Source of the DNA: Geobacter sp. UBA6151
GTDB lineage: Bacteria > Desulfobacterota > Desulfuromonadia > Geobacterales > Pseudopelobacteraceae
Direction: 5' to 3'
Assembly: GCA_002423105.1 (NCBI GenBank)
Contig: DIUT01000019.1
Coordinates: 842-16,015 of the forward strand
Length of the DNA stretch: 15,174 bases
The stretch's first letter is position 1. Each line of letters starts with the position of its first letter. Below are positions 15,168-15,174 of this stretch, in pieces. The notes beneath the pieces were generated by a model. The model saw only the letters and a program-made list of their open reading frames with translations, made no database searches and was not told the origin of the DNA. A program made the position numbers and the translations under genes.

Positions 15168-15174
15168 ATGGCCA
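15168..15174 (+). CDS. tuf: Probable elongation factor Tu, first codons only
   Basis: Only ATG GCC A is inside the window. AAAAGGAG sits about 8 bases upstream, a very good ribosome binding site. MA is the normal EF-Tu N-terminus, and the Thr-Tyr-Gly-Thr tRNA cluster directly upstream is the standard context of tufB in many bacteria. The 97-base leader (15071-15167) holds only a short possible hairpin (CACAC 15122-15126 with GTGTG 15131-15135). Identity is inferred from context, not sequence. Confidence 0.6.

Overview
The window looks like chromosomal DNA from a Geobacter-type organism (Geobacterales, Desulfuromonadota). The basis is gene content and my memory of protein style: murA-hisG-hisD order, short-form HisG, a MoxR-type ATPase next to a rubrerythrin-like protein, and a Thr-Tyr-Gly-Thr tRNA cluster running into what looks like tuf. 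No database search was possible. Coding density is very high. I see no insertion sequence, prophage, CRISPR array or rRNA, and the longest gene-free stretch is about 230 bases.

Layout. From a divergent promoter region (about 6312-6540), everything to the left is on the minus strand: glmS, a lipoprotein-like YkuD L,D-transpeptidase, murA, hisG, hisD and the start of hisC, cut by the window edge. The genes are tightly packed (3-base gap glmS/ldt, ATGA overlap murA/hisG, 2-base gap hisD/hisC). The block joins amino-sugar and peptidoglycan precursor synthesis (GlmS, MurA) with cell-wall crosslinking (Ldt) and histidine biosynthesis. A perfect -10 box upstream of murA suggests an internal promoter.

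To the right everything is on the plus strand: a MoxR/AAA_5 ATPase with a good sigma-70 promoter, a ferritin-like diiron protein, priA, a DEDDh 3'-5' exonuclease, a YbaN/DUF454 membrane protein, an RluB-type pseudouridine synthase and a TgpA-like membrane transglutaminase. Several junctions overlap (TAATG, ATGATGA), which suggests translational coupling. Then come a strong promoter, tRNA-Thr(TGT), tRNA-Tyr(GTA), tRNA-Gly(TCC), tRNA-Thr(GGT), and a ribosome binding site with the first codons of a probable tuf.

The most notable anomaly is at the left end. The C-terminal half of hisD and all visible hisC (about 1-1070) are much more GC-rich and read like betaproteobacterial proteins, while the N-terminal part of hisD and everything to its right reads like Geobacter. 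The frame continues across a conserved segment at about 1000-1090. This is either a mosaic hisD made by homologous replacement or an assembly chimera. Until read support is checked, bases 1 to about 1070 should be treated as possibly from another genome. A second oddity is a perfect four-copy 7-bp tandem repeat inside priA. I found no convincing new defence, mobile or signalling system; most of the window is housekeeping.
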